Source of the DNA: JAEZVV01 sp036652035
GTDB lineage: Bacteria; Pseudomonadota; Gammaproteobacteria; Burkholderiales; Burkholderiaceae_F
Reading direction: 5' to 3'
Assembly: GCA_036652035.1 (NCBI GenBank)
Contig: JAVVWR010000021.1
Coordinates: forward strand, 1-41,562
DNA: 41,562 nucleotides
Shown: positions 38,943-41,562 of the stretch, in pieces
Position numbering within the stretch: position 1 is the first letter of the stretch
Layout of the letters: the number at the start of each line of letters is the position of its first letter
Translations under genes and position numbers: made by a program
Notes under the pieces: model-generated
Told to the model about the DNA's origin: nothing
What the model saw: the letters and a program-made list of their open reading frames with translations, nothing else
The model's database searches: none

Positions 38943-41171
38943 ATGAAACGCATCCTGCTCCTGGCCGCCATCGCCGCTGCGATCCTGGCCTTCTTTGTCT
39001 TCGACCTCGACCGCGTGTTCACGCGCGAGTTCTTCATCGCCAACAAGGCGGCGATCGACGCGGCCCATCTCGCTCACCCCTGGCGCACCGCGGCGATCTA
39101 CTTCGCGCTTTACGTGGCCATGGCGGGCTTGTCGCTGCCCGGCGCCACCGTTCTCACGCTCGCCGGCGGCGCGGTCTTTGGACTGTGGAAGGGCGTGATC
39201 CTGATCTCGTTGGCCTCGACCCTGGGCGCGACCGTGGCTTTTCTCACCTCGCGCTTTCTGCTCTCCGACTGGGTGCGCGCCCGCCTAGGCGGGCGGCTCG
39301 CCCGCATCGATCAAGGCATTGCGCGCGAAGGCGCGTTCTATCTCTTCGCTCTGCGTCTGGTGCCGGCGTTTCCGTTCTGGCTGGTCAACCTGGCGATGGG
39401 CCTGACCCGGATGAAACCGCTCACCTATCTGTGGGTGAGCCAGCTCGGCATGTTGCCGGCGACCGTGGTCTACACCTGGGCCGGCACCCAGCTCGGCGCG
39501 TTCAAGCTCTCGGCCGGGCTGATCCTCGCCTTCGTCGCGCTGGGCCTGCTGCCGCTCGCGGCCAAGCGAGGGCTCGACGCCCTGCGCGCGCGCCGCGTGG
39601 TTTCGCGCTGGAGCCAGCCGGCTCGGTTCGATTTCAACCTGGTGGTGATCGGCGCCGGCGCCGCCGGGCTGGTGAGTTCCTTGATCGCCGCCGCTACCCG
39701 CGCCAAGGTGGCCCTGGTCGAACGCCATCGCATGGGCGGCGACTGCCTCAATACCGGCTGCGTGCCGAGCAAGACCCTGATCCGCACCGCCCGCCTGCTG
39801 CGCGACGTGAGCCGCCACCAGGCGCTCGGCGTGCCGTCGGCGCGTGCCACGCCCGACTTTGGCGCCGCGATGGAGCGGGTGCGGCGAGCGATCAAGACGA
39901 TAGCGCCGCACGATTCGGTCGAGCGCTACACCGGGCTCGGCGTTGAGGTGGTTCAGGGCTCGGCTCGAATCACCTCGCCCTGGACGGTCGAAGTCCAGAC
40001 GGCAGAAGGCCCGCGCACGCTGACCACCAAGGCAATCGTGATCGCGACCGGCGCGCGCCCCGTGGTGCCGCCGATTCCCGGGATCGATCTCGTCGGCTAC
40101 CTGACTTCCGAGACGCTGTGGGATCTGCGCGAGAACCCCGGCCACCTGCTGCTGCTGGGCGCCGGCCCGATCGGCTGCGAACTGGCGATGGCCTTGAGCC
40201 GGCTCGGCGTGACCGTGACCCTGCTCGACCAGGGCCCTCGCGTACTGCCGCGAGAGGACGACGAGGTCTCGGCCCTGGTGCGCGAGCGACTTGCCGCCGA
40301 AGGCGTGAAGGTGCGCACCAGCTACCGCGCCAAGGCCTTCATCATCGACGGCGACGAGAAGATGTTGGTGGCCGATGCCACCGACGAGCGCGGCGGCACC
40401 GTCGAGCGGCGGATCGGCTTTGACCAGCTGCTGGTCGCCGCCGGGCGCGTCGCCAACACCCACGGCCTCGGGCTCGAGGAACTGGGAATCGCCACCACCC
40501 ACTCGCGCACGGTCGAGGTTGACGCCGGCCTGCAGACGATTTACCCCAACATCACCGCCGCAGGCGATGTGGCCGGCCCCTGGCAATTCACCCACACCGC
40601 CTCGCACCAGGCCTGGACCGCCGCGGTCAATGCCTTGTTTGGCAGCTTCAAGCGTTTCCGCCAGGACACCAGCGTGATCCCCTGGTGCACCTACCTCGAC
40701 CCGGAAGTGGCCCGGGTGGGCTTGAACGAGCGAGAAGCCCGCGCCAAGGCGATCGCCTTCGAGGTGGTTCGATACGAGCTCGCCGGGCTCGACCGCGCCA
40801 TCACCGACGAAGCCACGACCGGCTGGGTCAAGGTTCTGGTGGCCCCCGGCAGCGACAAGATCCTGGGCGCGACCATCGTCGCCGAGCACGCCGGCGAGAT
40901 GATTGCCGAGTTCGTTCTGGCGATGAAACACGGCCTGGGTTTGAACCAGATTCTCGCCACCCTCCACACCTACCCCACCTGGATGGAAGCCAACAAGGCC
41001 GCCGCCGGCCAGTGGCGGCGCGCTCAGGTGACGCAAGCCCAGACCGACTTCCTCGCCAGCTTCCAGAGCTGGCGCCGCGGCGAGGCTTCGATCTTCAGCG
41101 TGCTCGCCGCCCTGCCGGCCTTGATCAAGAAGCGGCGCCAGGCCGACGACACTCCCGCCCCCGAGGCCTGA
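38943..41171 (+). CDS. Fusion of DedA/VTT-type (TVP38/TMEM64) membrane domain and mercuric-reductase-like flavoprotein
   Basis: A 742-residue two-part protein. Residues about 1-205 are a VTT (SNARE-associated/TVP38-TMEM64) membrane domain with F-x-L-Y-V-A-M-A-G-L-S-L-P-G and G-G-A-V-F-G-L-W-K-G. Residues about 230-740 form a pyridine nucleotide-disulfide oxidoreductase: FAD motif G-A-G-A-A-G (237-242), redox-active pair C268/C273 in G-D-C-L-N-T-G-C-V-P-S-K, a second dinucleotide loop G-A-G-P-I-G, and a C-terminal H-T-Y-P-T-W-M-E segment that supplies the catalytic His-Glu. No N-terminal or C-terminal MerA-style metal-binding Cys pair is present, so mercury reduction is not indicated. It follows the arsS pair, suggesting membrane-linked thiol or arsenic chemistry (inference). 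Confidence 0.9.
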   Translation: MKRILLLAAIAAAILAFFVFDLDRVFTREFFIANKAAIDAAHLAHPWRTAAIYFALYVAMAGLSLPGATVLTLAGGAVFGLWKGVILISLASTLGATVAFLTSRFLLSDWVRARLGGRLARIDQGIAREGAFYLFALRLVPAFPFWLVNLAMGLTRMKPLTYLWVSQLGMLPATVVYTWAGTQLGAFKLSAGLILAFVALGLLPLAAKRGLDALRARRVVSRWSQPARFDFNLVVIGAGAAGLVSSLIAAATRAKVALVERHRMGGDCLNTGCVPSKTLIRTARLLRDVSRHQALGVPSARATPDFGAAMERVRRAIKTIAPHDSVERYTGLGVEVVQGSARITSPWTVEVQTAEGPRTLTTKAIVIATGARPVVPPIPGIDLVGYLTSETLWDLRENPGHLLLLGAGPIGCELAMALSRLGVTVTLLDQGPRVLPREDDEVSALVRERLAAEGVKVRTSYRAKAFIIDGDEKMLVADATDERGGTVERRIGFDQLLVAAGRVANTHGLGLEELGIATTHSRTVEVDAGLQTIYPNITAAGDVAGPWQFTHTASHQAWTAAVNALFGSFKRFRQDTSVIPWCTYLDPEVARVGLNEREARAKAIAFEVVRYELAGLDRAITDEATTGWVKVLVAPGSDKILGATIVAEHAGEMIAEFVLAMKHGLGLNQILATLHTYPTWMEANKAAAGQWRRAQVTQAQTDFLASFQSWRRGEASIFSVLAALPALIKKRRQADDTPAPEA

Positions 41172-41415
41172 TCCCCGCATGAACGCCGACCCGATCCACG
41201 CCGCCGCCGGCCGCCCACCAGCCGCGCCTGCGGCCAAGCCCGCCACGATTCTGCCGGGCGCCGTCGCTCCCAGACCGCGCCGCCGCGGGTAGCGGCCGCG
41301 GGCATCTCCCGATCGGCGCCCGGGCCTGGTCGGGCGATACTCCCAGTCCGCTGGGTTGGTCCGCTGCATCGATCCGCTTGGCCGATCCACTTCGTTCCCC
41401 CGCGCGCCCCATTCG

Positions 41416-41562
41416 ATGTTCCCTCTCGACCGCTGGCTGATCCTCGCCGCCGTGCTCGCCACTCACGCGGCCGCGCTGGGGTGGCTGACCCGCACGCCGC
41501 CGCGCGGGCCGGTGGCGAGCGCCGAACCCTCGCGCCTGGTCGCCGCGCTGATCACGCTCGAG
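41416..41562 (+). CDS. TonB-like energy transducer, N-terminus only
   Basis: The first 49 codons of a gene that runs off the window: a short N-terminal segment (M-F-P-L-D-R-W), one hydrophobic helix L-I-L-A-A-V-L-A-T-H-A-A-A-L-G-W-L, then a Pro/Arg stretch and L-V-A-A-L-I-T-L-E. A single N-terminal anchor containing a conserved-looking His, followed by a Pro-rich start, is the pattern of TonB-family proteins, where a Ser-x3-His in the anchor contacts ExbB-ExbD; here only the His is seen. Most of the protein, including the C-terminal domain, is missing, so the family call is tentative. Confidence 0.45.
   Translation, partial: MFPLDRWLILAAVLATHAAALGWLTRTPPRGPVASAEPSRLVAALITLE

Noticed and set aside
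41179..41292. 37-codon open frame after the VTT-flavoprotein gene
   Set aside because: Pro/Ala/Arg-rich with no ribosome binding site or motif; the 41172-41415 interval otherwise shows no gene, terminator or metal-regulator box.
39285..41462. 725-codon minus-strand open frame opposite the VTT-flavoprotein gene
   Set aside because: Antisense shadow of a clearly identified fusion gene; no motif.

Overview
The window reads as a high-GC betaproteobacterium, most likely of the order Burkholderiales. Evidence: a cbb3 oxidase cluster in the order ccoN-O-Q-P-G-H with ccoI-ccoS beside it, an Fnr-type regulator next to hemN, two Bug-type solute-binding proteins around a TctB-TctA pair, and betaproteobacterial-looking AlaS, HemN and ArsS. 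Two 100-N gaps, each flanked by exactly repeated 55-nt ends, show that this is a scaffolded draft or metagenome assembly. No species can be named from the sequence.

Region 1 (1-4069, minus strand): the first codons of a TusA-family protein, a small lipoprotein, a GNAT acetyltransferase, and alaS with its own intrinsic terminator. Region 2 (4070-15953): a micro-oxic/anaerobic respiration block holding a TauE/SafE-like membrane protein and hemN (overlapping), a divergent fnr, a small two-helix membrane protein, ccoH, ccoG, ccoP, ccoQ, ccoO, ccoN, ccoS and ccoI. Three near-perfect or perfect FNR boxes sit upstream of hemN, ccoN and ccoI, each exactly 21 nt from a candidate -10 hexamer. The block therefore looks like a local Fnr regulon that makes heme, builds the high-affinity oxidase and supplies its copper.

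Region 3 (15976-18884): a glycerophosphodiester phosphodiesterase overlapping a DUF4442 hotdog protein (minus), divergent from a CaiB-type CoA-transferase overlapping acylphosphatase (plus), closed by a terminator. Region 4 (18978-28528, plus): a tripartite tricarboxylate transporter set (Bug protein, TctB, TctA), an assembly gap with hairpins and a strong terminator, a second Bug protein with a gamma-glutamyltransferase-like enzyme, a GGDEF-gene remnant, the AzlCD branched-chain amino-acid exporter pair, an RraB-like protein with a signal-like N-terminus, and a two-domain Asp/Glu racemase-family protein.

Region 5 (28546-35027, minus): a five-gene anaerobic respiration locus with a DMSO-reductase-family molybdoenzyme carrying a Tat signal, a four-cluster ferredoxin subunit, a TorD-family chaperone, and a TtrS-like sensor kinase with its response regulator. 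No DmsC/TtrC-type membrane anchor is present, and the first iron-sulfur ligand of the catalytic subunit appears to be His rather than Cys. A DUF302 gene is divergent from it. Region 6 (35711-41562, plus): a beta-hydroxyacid dehydrogenase, the second assembly gap, and a tight three-gene group. That group is arsS, a metallophosphoesterase-like protein that has lost its first metal motif and is separated from arsS only by one in-frame TAG, and a fusion of a DedA/VTT-type membrane domain with a mercuric-reductase-like flavoprotein. The window ends inside a TonB-like gene.

The most promising less-described material is the anchorless molybdoenzyme locus and the arsS-phosphoesterase-VTT/flavoprotein group.
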